64,000 nucleotides of DNA, taken from UBA4636 sp963650915. Lineage in GTDB: Bacteria; Bacillota; Clostridia; Christensenellales; Borkfalkiaceae. Location: contig CAVJMJ010000005.1 in assembly GCA_963650915.1 (NCBI GenBank), positions 1 through 64,000 on the forward strand. Reading direction: 5' to 3'. The notes under the pieces were generated by a model. That model saw nothing but the letters and a program-made list of their open reading frames with translations. It searched no databases and had not been told where the DNA came from. Position 1 is the stretch's first letter. Every line of letters begins with the position of its first letter. Of this stretch, positions 8,402 through 17,290 are shown piece after piece. Both the position numbers and the translations under genes were made by a program.

Positions 8402-8548
8402 AGTAAGCCCCTCCCGGCAAAATAAAAATCGGGCTTTCCGCATAAGAAAACCCGATAAAATTACATAATACTACTTAAGCAAGCCGTTTGTTTATTATGT
8501 ACCGCTTTGAAAAAACTGGCGGTGAGAAGGGTAACTTCTGCTTCAAGC
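8402..8548 (-). ncRNA. infC leader (L20-leader-like attenuator)
   Basis: The leader between the promoter and the infC start ends in an intrinsic terminator at 8419-8456 (stem ATCGGG/CCCGAT extended by a TTTC/GAAA pairing, then TTTTTATTTT), directly upstream of the infC ribosome-binding site. Placement and architecture match the L20-responsive infC leader of Bacillota. The upstream antiterminator pairing was not modelled. Confidence 0.75.
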
Positions 8549-8554
8549 GTTAAT

Positions 8555-8583
8555 ATAGTACCACTTATTTTCGGCGTTGTCAA
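8555..8583 (-). promoter_or_regulatory. Promoter of infC-rpmI-rplT
   Basis: TTGACA (8578-8583), 17-bp spacer and TACTAT (8555-8560), reading leftward. Confidence 0.88.
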
Positions 8584-8610
8584 GCGATTTTTAACGATTT
8601 TTAACTAAAA

Positions 8611-10554
8611 TCAGTCCTTATATACGACTTTATCTCTGTCTTCGACGTAAACTTTTTCGATAAAGTCTTCAACCTTCATGCTTCCGAGTTCTCCTTCTCT
8701 TCTCGACCTTACCGAAACGATGGTGCCGTCTTCGACTTCCTTATCGCCTACTACGAGCATATAGGGAACTTTGTCGAGTTGAGCGTCTCTTATCTTTCTG
8801 CCGATTTTTTCCGATCTCGTATCGACTTCGACGCGGAGGTGTTTTTCTCTTAACTTATCGGCGATTTTGTTAACGTAGTCGAGGGCTCTGTCTGTTACCG
8901 GCAAAACTTTGACTTGTACGGGGGCAAGCCAGGTCGGGAAAGCACCTGCGTACTTTTCGATGAGCATTGCAAAAACTCTTTCGTAGCAACCGATGGAACT
9001 TCTGTGGATGACGAAAGGAGTTTGCTTGTTGCCGTCTTGATCGACGTAACTCATTTCAAAACTGGTGCCTGCCGCAAAGTCGAGTTGAATGGTAATAAGA
9101 GTGTCTTCTTTGCCGTAAACGTTCTTTGCCTGTATGTCGAGTTTGGGACCGTAGAAAGCCGCTTCGTCGTCGGCTTCGACGTAATCGAGCCCCAAGTGAT
9201 CCAAAATCTTCTTCATCAACGCTTCGGTTTCGTCCCAAGCCTTGTCGTTGTCGATGTATTTGTCGTTGCCTTTACCGCGCTTGGAGAAACGGTAAGAAAT
9301 ATCGTCTTCCATACCGAGGCATTTTAAGAAATAAATGCTTAAATCGAGGCATTTTTTGAATTCGCCTTCGATTTGTTCGGGTGCGCAAATGATATGTCCG
9401 TCGGAAAGGGTGAATTGACGAACGCGGATAAGACCGTGCATTTCGCCCGACGCTTCGTTTCTTAGTTCCGTCGCCGTTTCGCTGAATCTTACGGGCAAGT
9501 CACGGTAAGATTTAAGACCGTTTTTGTAAATTTGATATTGGAAAGGACAGGTCATCGGACGGAGTGCCAAAACTTCGCCTTCGGCATCGGGATCGCCTAT
9601 TACGAACATTTTATCTCTGTAATGATACCAGTGACCGGAAATTTTATAAAGGTCGCTCTTTGCCATGATAGGCGTTCTCGTGGGCATAAAACCGCGACGT
9701 TCTTCTTCGTCTTCGACGAATCTTATCATGGTTTGCATAACCTTTACGCCCTTGGGCATAATGAGGGGCAAGCCTTGACCGACGACGTCGGAAGTCATAA
9801 AGTAACCTAAATCTCTGCCGAGTTTGTTATGGTCGCGTCCTTTTATTTCTTCCTGTTTTTTAACGTATTCGTCGAGTTCGCTCTTTTTCTCGAAAGCGGT
9901 TGCGTAAATACGGGTAAGCATTTTGTTCTTTTCGTTACCGCGCCAGTACGCACCCGTTACCGACATAAGTTTAAAGGCTTTTATTTTACCCGTGGAAGTA
10001 AGGTGGGGTCCTTTGCACAAATCGGTGAAAGCACCCTGTTTATAGAAGGAAATATGAGCGTCTTCGGGAAGGTCTTTTATAAGTTGAACCTTGTAAGTTT
10101 CGCCGTAGCCTTTCATAAGTTCGATTGCCTTTTCTCTCGGAAGTTCAAAACGGGTTATGGGAAGGTTAGCTTTTATTATGGCGTGCATTTCTTCCTCGAT
10201 TTTGTTAAGATCTTCCTGACCGATGGGCGTTTTAAAATCGAAATCGTAATAAAAACCGTTTTCGATGGTGGGACCTATCGCCAAAAGGGCGGTAGGATAT
10301 ATGGTTTTGACCGCTTGAGCCAAAACGTGTGAACAGGTATGACGATATACGTCTAAACCTTCTTTGTCTTTAAGAGTGTAAAAGTTTACGGTGGCGTCGG
10401 AATCTATAATCGACGACATGTCTTTAAGTTCGCCGTCGACGGATGCGACGACTGCTTCTCTTGCCAAACCTTCGGAAATCGATTTTGCGATATCGTATAA
10501 ACTCATTGCTTTTTCGAATTCGACTGCGTTTCCGTTTTTCAATGTGATTTTCAT
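8611..10554 (-). CDS. thrS: Threonine--tRNA ligase
   Basis: ThrRS charges tRNA-Thr in the cytoplasm. The 647 residues contain the TGS domain (1-62), the editing domain with HTCSHVLAQA, CKGPH, the class II core (RPMTCPFQYQIY with the zinc-binding Cys, LSDGH with the first zinc His, and FVIHRSSIG with the second) and the C-terminal anticodon-binding domain. The ATG follows AAGGAG. It is the only gene behind a T-box leader, so it should be induced by uncharged tRNA-Thr. A 240-bp AT-rich stretch lies between the T-box terminator and the start. Confidence 0.98.
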   Translation of the reverse strand: MKITLKNGNAVEFEKAMSLYDIAKSISEGLAREAVVASVDGELKDMSSIIDSDATVNFYTLKDKEGLDVYRHTCSHVLAQAVKTIYPTALLAIGPTIENGFYYDFDFKTPIGQEDLNKIEEEMHAIIKANLPITRFELPREKAIELMKGYGETYKVQLIKDLPEDAHISFYKQGAFTDLCKGPHLTSTGKIKAFKLMSVTGAYWRGNEKNKMLTRIYATAFEKKSELDEYVKKQEEIKGRDHNKLGRDLGYFMTSDVVGQGLPLIMPKGVKVMQTMIRFVEDEEERRGFMPTRTPIMAKSDLYKISGHWYHYRDKMFVIGDPDAEGEVLALRPMTCPFQYQIYKNGLKSYRDLPVRFSETATELRNEASGEMHGLIRVRQFTLSDGHIICAPEQIEGEFKKCLDLSIYFLKCLGMEDDISYRFSKRGKGNDKYIDNDKAWDETEALMKKILDHLGLDYVEADDEAAFYGPKLDIQAKNVYGKEDTLITIQLDFAAGTSFEMSYVDQDGNKQTPFVIHRSSIGCYERVFAMLIEKYAGAFPTWLAPVQVKVLPVTDRALDYVNKIADKLREKHLRVEVDTRSEKIGRKIRDAQLDKVPYMLVVGDKEVEDGTIVSVRSRREGELGSMKVEDFIEKVYVEDRDKVVYKD

Positions 10555-10799
10555 TATTGCTCCTTAAAAATATATGGAATTATTTTTTTCTGTAGGAATT
10601 ATTTTTTTAGTGAGTTTTTATACGGAATTGCTCCCGTATTAAATTTTAATACGAAATTTACTTCGTATAAAGTCGTTTTTAACAAAAGTCGTGGGGCGGT
10701 TTAAGGTTGTTTTAAAGCCGATTTCTTAAATCGTTTTTTAAATTGCTTTTAAGCCGTTTTTTAAAGCCGACGATAAAGGTTCCGTAACAGGTTTTCGGT

Positions 10800-11020
10800 A
10801 AAAAAACGCCCTTATGCCGAAGCATAAGGACGATAATATACCGTGGTTCCACCTTATTTTACAGAAAAAACTGCCTTATTTGCGACTTGTAGGCGTCGTA
10901 GCCCCACGCTTCCGAGTGGTTTCGCTTATCGGTATCCCTTACGACGCTCACAGCCAAGGCGCCGCTCTCTTTAAGTCTTCCCGAGGTTACTTGTCTCGAA
11001 ATATGCGAGATTCTTTTGTT
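10800..11020 (-). ncRNA. T-box leader of thrS
   Basis: The T-box sequence AAGGTGGAACCACGG is at 10841-10855, followed by a terminator hairpin at 10807-10832 (11-bp stem CGCCCTTATGC, loop CGAA) with a 7-T run at 10800-10806. Upstream, a stem-I region with AAAGAGAGCGG and a likely specifier codon ACC (threonine) at 10931-10933 is visible. The RNA would read through when uncharged tRNA-Thr bridges specifier and antiterminator. Confidence 0.9.
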
Positions 11021-11026
11021 GTCTTT

Positions 11027-11054
11027 ATTATATACGATTATAATTTTTTGTCAA
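11027..11054 (-). promoter_or_regulatory. Promoter of the thrS leader
   Basis: TTGACA (11049-11054), 16-bp spacer and TATAAT (11027-11032). It lies immediately after the stop codon of the upstream gene. Confidence 0.87.
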
Positions 11055-11061
11055 CGATTTT

Positions 11062-11793
11062 TCAATCGATTTTATTCTTTTTAAAAAATATTTTGTCGCC
11101 GAAAAAACATGTAAGATACTTTTTATCTTCTTCGCTCGTGTCGTAGTCGAGTTCGACTTCGGAAAAGCCGGACAGTATGACTTCCCTTGCAACCGCACCC
11201 TTTTCTATCTTTTTGATAAGAGAACTTTTTTGCATTCGCCGAAACCTTCCGTCGTAAACCTTGTCGCCGAATACGTAGGCACGGCGACCTCGTTTTTCGC
11301 AAACGATGTAGGATACGAACTCATTGAGTTTGTCTTTTGTAAAATAGGAAGGAATATAGGTTACTATCTCGGACCACTTTTCCTTTAAAGGACGAAGTCT
11401 GAAATTAAAGTAGCCGTCTATTGAAAAATCATTTAGGTTTAAACCACCCGACAAAACGTAGCGTTTGTCTTCGTCGAGATCGGCGGCAATCAGCGAGGCT
11501 ATAAGCATTTCGTAATCGATTGCGTCGAGTCCGCAAGTTCTTATATATTTGGTAAAATAGTCGTATTTGTAATTTACCGCTATAACGTCGGCTATTTTAT
11601 CGGAAAGAGTTCTAAATGCCGTCTCCTCCCCGTCGTGCGGTACGGTAACGTTTAAAATTACCCTGTCGTTTTTTATTTCGGTATATACTTCGGCATCGAG
11701 TTTTCTCAGTTCCGTAAGGGTGGTGTTTACTATATAGTTTACGTTTTGTTTTCTTGAAGATAAATCGGTTATTTTATAATTCATTTCACTCAT
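11062..11793 (-). CDS. Uncharacterised protein, possibly YtxC-like
   Basis: This is a 243-residue soluble protein without signal peptide or membrane segment. Mixed alpha/beta composition and position directly upstream of thrS recall the YtxC family (a putative sporulation protein next to thrS in Bacillus subtilis and clostridia), but no diagnostic motif can be cited, so this is inference. It starts 3 bp after the P-type ATPase stop and is thus co-transcribed with it. The C-terminal part is rich in basic residues (KKNKID end). Confidence 0.6.
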   Translation of the reverse strand: MSEMNYKITDLSSRKQNVNYIVNTTLTELRKLDAEVYTEIKNDRVILNVTVPHDGEETAFRTLSDKIADVIAVNYKYDYFTKYIRTCGLDAIDYEMLIASLIAADLDEDKRYVLSGGLNLNDFSIDGYFNFRLRPLKEKWSEIVTYIPSYFTKDKLNEFVSYIVCEKRGRRAYVFGDKVYDGRFRRMQKSSLIKKIEKGAVAREVILSGFSEVELDYDTSEEDKKYLTCFFGDKIFFKKNKID

Positions 11794-11796
11794 ATT

Positions 11797-14472
11797 TTAC
11801 GTAACGGACCGTTTTTCATTTATGGAAAATTTACACAACTCCTTTTTGTCTCCTCTCTCTGCAAAGCTTACGCGTTTTAGCAAACTAAACTTTCTGTATA
11901 TAAATTTATAAGTTTCGGAAAAAGCCACTATCGACGAGCATACCGCCGTTATTTTTATAATCGTAAGTCCGTCTAATTTTACCGTGCCGAAAAATTGAGG
12001 GGCAAAGGTTATTATCGTAACATGTAAAAAATAGGTCAAAACTATCATAAGAATAAGCAATTTGTTTTGGAATATACCTTTAAATGCCGACTCGGACGTT
12101 ACTTCGCGACAGTTTACGGCGTTGAATACTTGGAAAAACACGAACATGGTTATAACCGTCGTTAATTGTTCGGTTTCGAGGACGTTTAAAAAGTTGAAAA
12201 AACGTTGCAAGGTAACGACGACGCACATGTATAGCGAATGCAAACCTATCCTTAATAATATTTTACCGTTTAAAATATCGTCGCTTCTTTTTATAGGCTT
12301 TCTCGACATGTATTTTACACGACGCATTTCAAGCCCCAACGAAAGTGCGAGCGGTCCGTCCATTATTATATTCAGCCACAACAGACAGGTGCTTGAAAAG
12401 GGACTGCTAAGCCCAGTCAGTAAACTTGCTATAATTATCGTCATCGAGGCAAGATTTACCGTTAACTGAAAGGTTATAAAACGTTGAAAGTTGGAATAAA
12501 CGTTTCTCCCGAAGGATATGGCTTTTAAAATCGTCGAAAAAGAATTATCGAGGAGAACGACGTCGCCTGCCTGTTTGGTGATTTCCGATCCGTCGCCCAT
12601 CGCTATGCCTATGTCGGCGTGCTTTATGGCGGGGGCGTCGTTTACGCCGTCGCCCGTTACGGCTACCACCTCGCCCGAACTTTGCAATGCCATTACCACT
12701 TTTAGTTTTGTAGATGGCGTAGACCTTGCGATTACGGTAATCGTTTGGATTTTTTCTTTTAATTGTTCAAAGGTGAGGCTTTCTATGTAATCGGCGGTAA
12801 CGACCTCGGTTTCGCTTGCCTCCAAGCCCGCTTCGACGGCAATGCGCCTTGCCGTTTCTTTATTGTCGCCCGTCAGCATTTTTACCCTTATGCCTGCTTT
12901 ACGGCAACTTAAAATCGATTCTTTAACGTCATCTCTCAGTCCGTCGGATAAAACGGCGAAACCGTCGAAAACGTAGGCTCCTTGATTTGTAGACGCAAAA
13001 CATATAACCCTTGCGCCGTTTTCCTGTTCGACTTTTATTTTTGCTTCGATTAACTTTCTTTCGGCTTCCGATAAAAGGCATTTTTTGATAACGACTTCGG
13101 GTGCGCCTTTTAAATATACGGTTTTAGTTTTGCCCGTAACTTGCTCGGTTTCCATGTACTTTATTTGCGATGAAAAGGGCGTTAACGGGCTTATAGCCCC
13201 GCTTTTGCGTATTTTTTTATAATCGTATCCGCTATTTTTTGCGGCTAAAAGCAAGGCACATTCGGTTGACGAACCGTATTCCTTTTCTTTGCCGTTATCG
13301 TCTATTATTTCGGCGGTGGAATTTACGCAAGCGTTTATAATTACGGCTTTGCATTTAAGTTCGTCGGGCAAAAATTCACCGTCAGGGGTAACGATTTTTT
13401 TAACGCACATCTTGTTTTTCGTAAGCGTTCCCGTTTTGTCGGTACAAATAACGCTTACGCAACCGACAGTTTCCGTCGCGACTAATTTTTTGATGAGAGC
13501 GTTTGATTTTGCAAGCCGTAAAACGTTTAAAGTAAGGGATATGGCAACGGTCGTCGGTAGCCCTTCCGGAACGGCGGCGACTATTAAAACTATCGATTCG
13601 ACGAACAGATTTTGTACGTTGTCGAAAGTTATTTCGCCCGAATACGCCAATTTTATAAAGGATAACAGGAAAACGAAAACAGATGACGCTATACCGAAAA
13701 CGGAAACCATTCTTCCGAGTCTTTTTAGTTTTTCGTTTAAGGGGGCGGAAATTGCCTTTTCGGTGGAAACGTCTTCGGCTATTTTGCCGATTTCCGCCCT
13801 GTCGCCCACTGCGGTTACGACGTAGGTTGCCTCGCCACGGGCTACGAAAGTACCCGAGTATACGCAATTTGACCTTTCGCCTAACGGCGAGCCGACTTTT
13901 AAGATAACGTCGGCGTTTTTTGATACCGCAAGGCTTTCGCCCGTCAAAGTGGATTCGTCCACTTTAAAATCAACGCATCTTAAAAGTCTTCCGTCGGCGG
14001 GAATTTTATTACCCGCTTCCAACATCACTATATCGCCGACGACGATTTCTTCTTGTTTTATAAACTTGATTTCACCGTTCCTTTTGACCTTTACCGCCGA
14101 CGCTCTTCCGAGTTTAGATAACGTTTGAAAGGCTTTTTGGCTTTTGCCTTCCATTATGACCGTCAAATTAACCGACACCGCTATGGCGATAAATATGCCT
14201 AAACACTCGTAAAAATCTCCCCGCCCGCTTTTTATGAATTTGCCTATATTTACGCCCAAAGTTATTACGAAAGCAATTAGCAAAACGAGCATCATAGGTT
14301 CTAAAAGTGCCTCTATAAGCCGATTAACGATACTTTTCGGCTTCTTTTCAGTCAAAACGTTTACGCCGTTTAATTTGCGCATCGAATAAACGGCGTTGTT
14401 TTTAAGCCCCGTTTTTTCATCGACGGACAGACTTTTTAAAACCTCGTTTTTCGGTACGGCGTAATAATTCAT
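11797..14472 (-). CDS. Cation-translocating P-type ATPase (Ca2+-ATPase type II)
   Basis: This ATP-driven membrane pump most likely exports Ca2+. In order it shows an N-terminal cytoplasmic region, two membrane helices, the actuator domain with DESTLTGES, helices 3-4 with the ion-binding VPEGLPTT, the phosphorylation site DKTGTLTKN, a nucleotide domain with KGAPE, MLTGDN, TGDGVNDAPA, and six more C-terminal helices, in 891 residues. PEGLP and the overall order fit the SERCA/PMCA-like group; the ion specificity is inferred. The following gene starts 3 bp after the stop. A 322-bp gap upstream contains a terminator and a small tandem repeat. Confidence 0.95.
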   Translation of the reverse strand: MNYYAVPKNEVLKSLSVDEKTGLKNNAVYSMRKLNGVNVLTEKKPKSIVNRLIEALLEPMMLVLLIAFVITLGVNIGKFIKSGRGDFYECLGIFIAIAVSVNLTVIMEGKSQKAFQTLSKLGRASAVKVKRNGEIKFIKQEEIVVGDIVMLEAGNKIPADGRLLRCVDFKVDESTLTGESLAVSKNADVILKVGSPLGERSNCVYSGTFVARGEATYVVTAVGDRAEIGKIAEDVSTEKAISAPLNEKLKRLGRMVSVFGIASSVFVFLLSFIKLAYSGEITFDNVQNLFVESIVLIVAAVPEGLPTTVAISLTLNVLRLAKSNALIKKLVATETVGCVSVICTDKTGTLTKNKMCVKKIVTPDGEFLPDELKCKAVIINACVNSTAEIIDDNGKEKEYGSSTECALLLAAKNSGYDYKKIRKSGAISPLTPFSSQIKYMETEQVTGKTKTVYLKGAPEVVIKKCLLSEAERKLIEAKIKVEQENGARVICFASTNQGAYVFDGFAVLSDGLRDDVKESILSCRKAGIRVKMLTGDNKETARRIAVEAGLEASETEVVTADYIESLTFEQLKEKIQTITVIARSTPSTKLKVVMALQSSGEVVAVTGDGVNDAPAIKHADIGIAMGDGSEITKQAGDVVLLDNSFSTILKAISFGRNVYSNFQRFITFQLTVNLASMTIIIASLLTGLSSPFSSTCLLWLNIIMDGPLALSLGLEMRRVKYMSRKPIKRSDDILNGKILLRIGLHSLYMCVVVTLQRFFNFLNVLETEQLTTVITMFVFFQVFNAVNCREVTSESAFKGIFQNKLLILMIVLTYFLHVTIITFAPQFFGTVKLDGLTIIKITAVCSSIVAFSETYKFIYRKFSLLKRVSFAERGDKKELCKFSINEKRSVT

Positions 14473-14536
14473 TCTTCTTCTCCTTTCGTTTTCAATTTCT
14501 ACATCTATGTATATTTTGAAAGAAAAACAAAAATAA

Positions 14537-14570
14537 CCCGACTTCTTCCTTGCAAGAATAAAGTCGGGTA
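14537..14570 (-). terminator. Terminator after the nrdR-lipoprotein unit
   Basis: An ACCCGACTT...AAGTCGGGT stem is followed on the minus strand by TTATTTTTGTTTTT. It separates the lipoprotein gene from the P-type ATPase gene. Confidence 0.8.
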
Positions 14571-14691
14571 TAAAATTAAAATTATCGTTTATTGCGTCAA
14601 AATTCGACGGGTTTAAATCATATTTGCGGTAAAATTCGACGCCGTTAAAATTCCGATTAAGGCGAATTTATACGCATAAAGGTTCGCTTTT

Positions 14692-14747
14692 AGTCTTTGC
14701 TTTTCAGTCTTTGCTTTTCAGTCTTTGCTTTTCAGTCTTTGCTTTTT
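14692..14747. repeat. 14-bp tandem repeat, four copies
   Basis: Units of AGTCTTTGCTTTTC at 14692, 14706, 14720 and 14734 (the last ends TT). The rest of the 14473-14794 gap holds only the terminator and AT-rich sequence. Confidence 0.9.
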
Positions 14748-14794
14748 TGACTATACTTTTGAGTCAAAAATTGCGTAAACTTTGAAAAAACGAG

Positions 14795-15403
14795 TTATTC
14801 GTTGCTTCCCGTTTGGGTTTCGGCTTTTTCAAAAACCTCGTTGGCGTAGTTTAGGTCAAACTTATCTTGTTCGTCGAAAACGCATAAAGGAGAATTGCTT
14901 TCGCCTGCCTCTTCCAATTCGGCTTTGGTGTGAATTTGTTGTTGAGAAGAGGTAAAACTCGGACGGATTACGTATTGAACGAAATCGAATTCCATAACTT
15001 CGTCTTTTTCGTTGACGAAAACTATTTCGTTTACCTTCATTTGATCGGTAAAGGTTATTTTAAGCGTTTTGCTGTAACTGCTTGCTTTTACTTTGTACCA
15101 ACCGTTAGAAACGCTCAAAAAGTTTTTGTTTATGGTAACTTTGGATAAACTCGACGATGAACCGAATACGTAGCCGATGGTGGTTTCGTCAACGGCTAAA
15201 TCGGAAATGTTAAGCCAAATTTCTCTTATGTTGCTTTCTTTTAGTGAGAATTCGAGGTACTGCGTCATAACGTCGTTTTCGTCGTCGGACGCAACGAGTT
15301 TGTTAACTTGCCAGTACGAGTAGCCGGTTTTTGAACAACCGACGGTTAAACACATAGCGAAAGCGCATACGAGCGCAAGAGTTAGCGTTATAAATTTTTT
15401 CAT
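14795..15403 (-). CDS. Predicted lipoprotein of unknown function
   Basis: The protein starts with a lipoprotein signal (MKKFITLTLALVCAFAMCL, lipobox ending TVGC near residue 23), so it should be anchored outside the membrane. The remaining 180 residues look like a beta-sandwich (alternating SKVTINKN, WYKVKASSYSKTLKITF). I do not recognise a family; a discoidin-like fold is possible. Its ATG overlaps the nrdR stop by 4 bp, so translation is coupled. That pairing of a surface lipoprotein with a nucleotide-metabolism repressor is unusual. Confidence 0.8.
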   Translation of the reverse strand: MKKFITLTLALVCAFAMCLTVGCSKTGYSYWQVNKLVASDDENDVMTQYLEFSLKESNIREIWLNISDLAVDETTIGYVFGSSSSLSKVTINKNFLSVSNGWYKVKASSYSKTLKITFTDQMKVNEIVFVNEKDEVMEFDFVQYVIRPSFTSSQQQIHTKAELEEAGESNSPLCVFDEQDKFDLNYANEVFEKAETQTGSNE

Positions 15404-15918
15404 TGTTTGCCTCCGTTGTCGGCTTTAACGCCGAGTTTTGTTTCGTCAACCTCACCGTTGACGTTTGTAAGCTTTGCGAGTTTTTCTATTTCCGCTAAAA
15501 AAGTGGAGATATCTTTAAATGAGCGATAGACGGACGCAAACCTGACGTAAGCGACTTCGTCTATCTTCATAAGCCCTTCCATGACCATTTCCCCTATTCT
15601 TTTAGAGGAAATTTCCTGCTCCATAGAGTTATAGACTTGTTTTTTTACGTCCTCTACAAGCTCGTCTATTTTATACATGGGAACGGGGCGTTTTTCACAC
15701 GCTTTGATGATACCGCCTTTTATTTTGTTAGTATCGAAAGCCTGTCTCGTGCCGTTTGATTTTACTACCAAAATCGGTGTGGTTTCGATGGTTTCGTAGG
15801 TGGTAAAGCGTTTTCCGCAATTGACGCATTCCCTTCTTCTTCTAATCGAGTCCCCGTCGTCGGAGGTTCTCGAGTCGATTACTTTACTCTCTTTGCATCC
15901 GCAATAATGACACTTCAT
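15400..15918 (-). CDS. nrdR: Transcriptional repressor NrdR
   Basis: NrdR senses ATP/dATP and represses ribonucleotide reductase genes. The N-terminal zinc ribbon (MKCHYCGC...ECVNCGKRF) and the ATP-cone domain (about 48-138, with VVKSNGTRQAFD and EISSKRIGEMVMEGL) are complete. The 172 residues are a little longer than the usual 150-160. No ribonucleotide reductase gene lies in this window. The gene leads a two-gene unit with the lipoprotein. Confidence 0.97.
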   Translation of the reverse strand: MKCHYCGCKESKVIDSRTSDDGDSIRRRRECVNCGKRFTTYETIETTPILVVKSNGTRQAFDTNKIKGGIIKACEKRPVPMYKIDELVEDVKKQVYNSMEQEISSKRIGEMVMEGLMKIDEVAYVRFASVYRSFKDISTFLAEIEKLAKLTNVNGEVDETKLGVKADNGGKQ

Positions 15919-16037
15919 AATTAACTTCCTTTATTTTAGCACATTAAAAACCGTTTAGCAATCGTTTTTAGGTCGCAAAAAAACATAACGCTATTATATT
16001 AGCGTATTATTAGCCTAATTTTAGGCATACTGCTATT

Positions 16038-16388
16038 ATGCTGTTGTTTTTGCGAATTTTATCTATCGTTTATATTCTTGCCGTTAATGCTTACGGTTAT
16101 ATTTTGGTTTACTTAAAGAGGGAAGAAAACGCCGACGGCGGTTGTAAACCTTTGTACGGCAAATTTCTTATTACGGGCGTTCTCGGCGGAGCACTCGGAC
16201 TGTACGTTGCCATGTTCGTCTATAAATTCAGGTTAGACAGCCTCGTTTTAATGATTTTTATCCCCGTACTTATAGTGGTAAACGCCTTCGTCGTTTGGCA
16301 ACTGTTTTCAAATAACTTTTGGTTTTACACCGAACGCTATACGGTTTTCGGCGATTTTTTTACAAAATCCCGTTATCTTCCAAAATAG
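16038..16388 (+). CDS. DUF1294 family membrane protein
   Basis: A 116-residue protein with hydrophobic segments at about 1-20, 45-65 and 75-95. The central LYGKFLITGVLGGALGLYVAM and LDSLVLMIFIPVL resemble the DUF1294 family (short inner-membrane proteins of unknown role). It reads convergently with the next gene and their 3' ends overlap by 29 bp. No clear ribosome-binding site precedes the ATG. Confidence 0.75.
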   Translation: MLLFLRILSIVYILAVNAYGYILVYLKREENADGGCKPLYGKFLITGVLGGALGLYVAMFVYKFRLDSLVLMIFIPVLIVVNAFVVWQLFSNNFWFYTERYTVFGDFFTKSRYLPK

Positions 16389-17109
16389 ACTGTATTTTAT
16401 AAAAAGTGTTGTCGAGTTTTCTGTGATACAACGTAGCGTACTTATACCCTAAATAAGCAATACGTATTTTAGACGGCTCGTCGTCGTAAAGAGAATCTTT
16501 AAAATTGGAATAAAGGTCGACGAGTTCGGCTTTTAATTGCGGTTCGATTTTGTATTGCAAAATAATGGAACGGGATTCGTCTAAAAGTTCGATGATTTTT
16601 TTTACGTCCCCTTCCTTTATGGAACAAGTAACCTTCTTTTTTTTGATTACAGGTTCCTCAGGCATTAAAACGACGTCGTCTTCCGCCATTGCCTCGACGG
16701 TTTTCAAAACTTCGGACCTGAAAGGCAATAAAACCTGAATGGAAAAGTTTCTGAAACTTTCGTTATAGTTGTTTACGAAAAAGTAATTGTCGAGTATGTT
16801 TAAAAAATCAACTTCCTTTGCGTTTATTTGATACAAAAGACAGAAAATAAGGGCAATTTGATCTTTGGGATTAGTCGGTAAAACGAATTTTCCGTCACCG
16901 TAACTGTCCCCTTTTATAAAGGCTTTTTTAAACTCTTCTTCGTAATCGAAATCTTCGGTGCAATACTCGAACAAAGTGTAAAAAAGTTTAGAGGTCGAAA
17001 TCGCACGCATAAGGTCGGTAAGTTTTTTATCCGATAAAACGAAACTCGACGAAATAAGTTCGTCAATATATTTTTTGAAATTTTCGATTGACTTTTGTTT
17101 TGTCTGCAT
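16360..17109 (-). CDS. Uncharacterised soluble protein
   Basis: The 249-residue protein is mostly alpha-helical and acidic, with no signal peptide or membrane segment. A small basic patch (IKKKKVTCSIKEGD) begins near residue 170. I do not recognise the family. It has its own promoter facing the plus-strand HPr-like gene (divergent arrangement) and converges on the DUF1294 gene. Confidence 0.7.
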   Translation of the reverse strand: MQTKQKSIENFKKYIDELISSSFVLSDKKLTDLMRAISTSKLFYTLFEYCTEDFDYEEEFKKAFIKGDSYGDGKFVLPTNPKDQIALIFCLLYQINAKEVDFLNILDNYFFVNNYNESFRNFSIQVLLPFRSEVLKTVEAMAEDDVVLMPEEPVIKKKKVTCSIKEGDVKKIIELLDESRSIILQYKIEPQLKAELVDLYSNFKDSLYDDEPSKIRIAYLGYKYATLYHRKLDNTFYKIQSILEDNGIL

Positions 17110-17181
17110 TTTACCACCTTAATTGACGCTAAAAAAAGGATTTTTTACTTGAACGATACTACAAATTGTGTTACATTAATT

Positions 17182-17210
17182 ATTGTACCACAATTTTTTC
17201 TACTTTTCAA
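17182..17210 (-). promoter_or_regulatory. Promoter of the 16360-17109 gene
   Basis: TTGAAA (17205-17210), 17-bp spacer and TACAAT (17182-17187), reading leftward. Confidence 0.75.
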
Positions 17211-17227
17211 ATCTTTTTGCAATTCTG

Positions 17228-17256
17228 TTGATTTTTTTCTGACTTTTATGTATAAT
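17228..17256 (+). promoter_or_regulatory. Promoter of the HPr-like gene
   Basis: TTGATT (17228-17233), 17-bp spacer and TATAAT (17251-17256). The predicted start of transcription (about 17263) lies after the ATG at 17261, which argues for translation from the ATG at 17291. Confidence 0.8.
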
Positions 17257-17290
17257 TGATATGTATGAAATCTTTTGGCGGTCTTTTTAT

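Noticed and set aside
8402..8443. ATG start of infC at 8443
   Set aside because: It lies inside the attenuator stem and has no ribosome-binding site; the AUU at 8399-8401 has a strong one.
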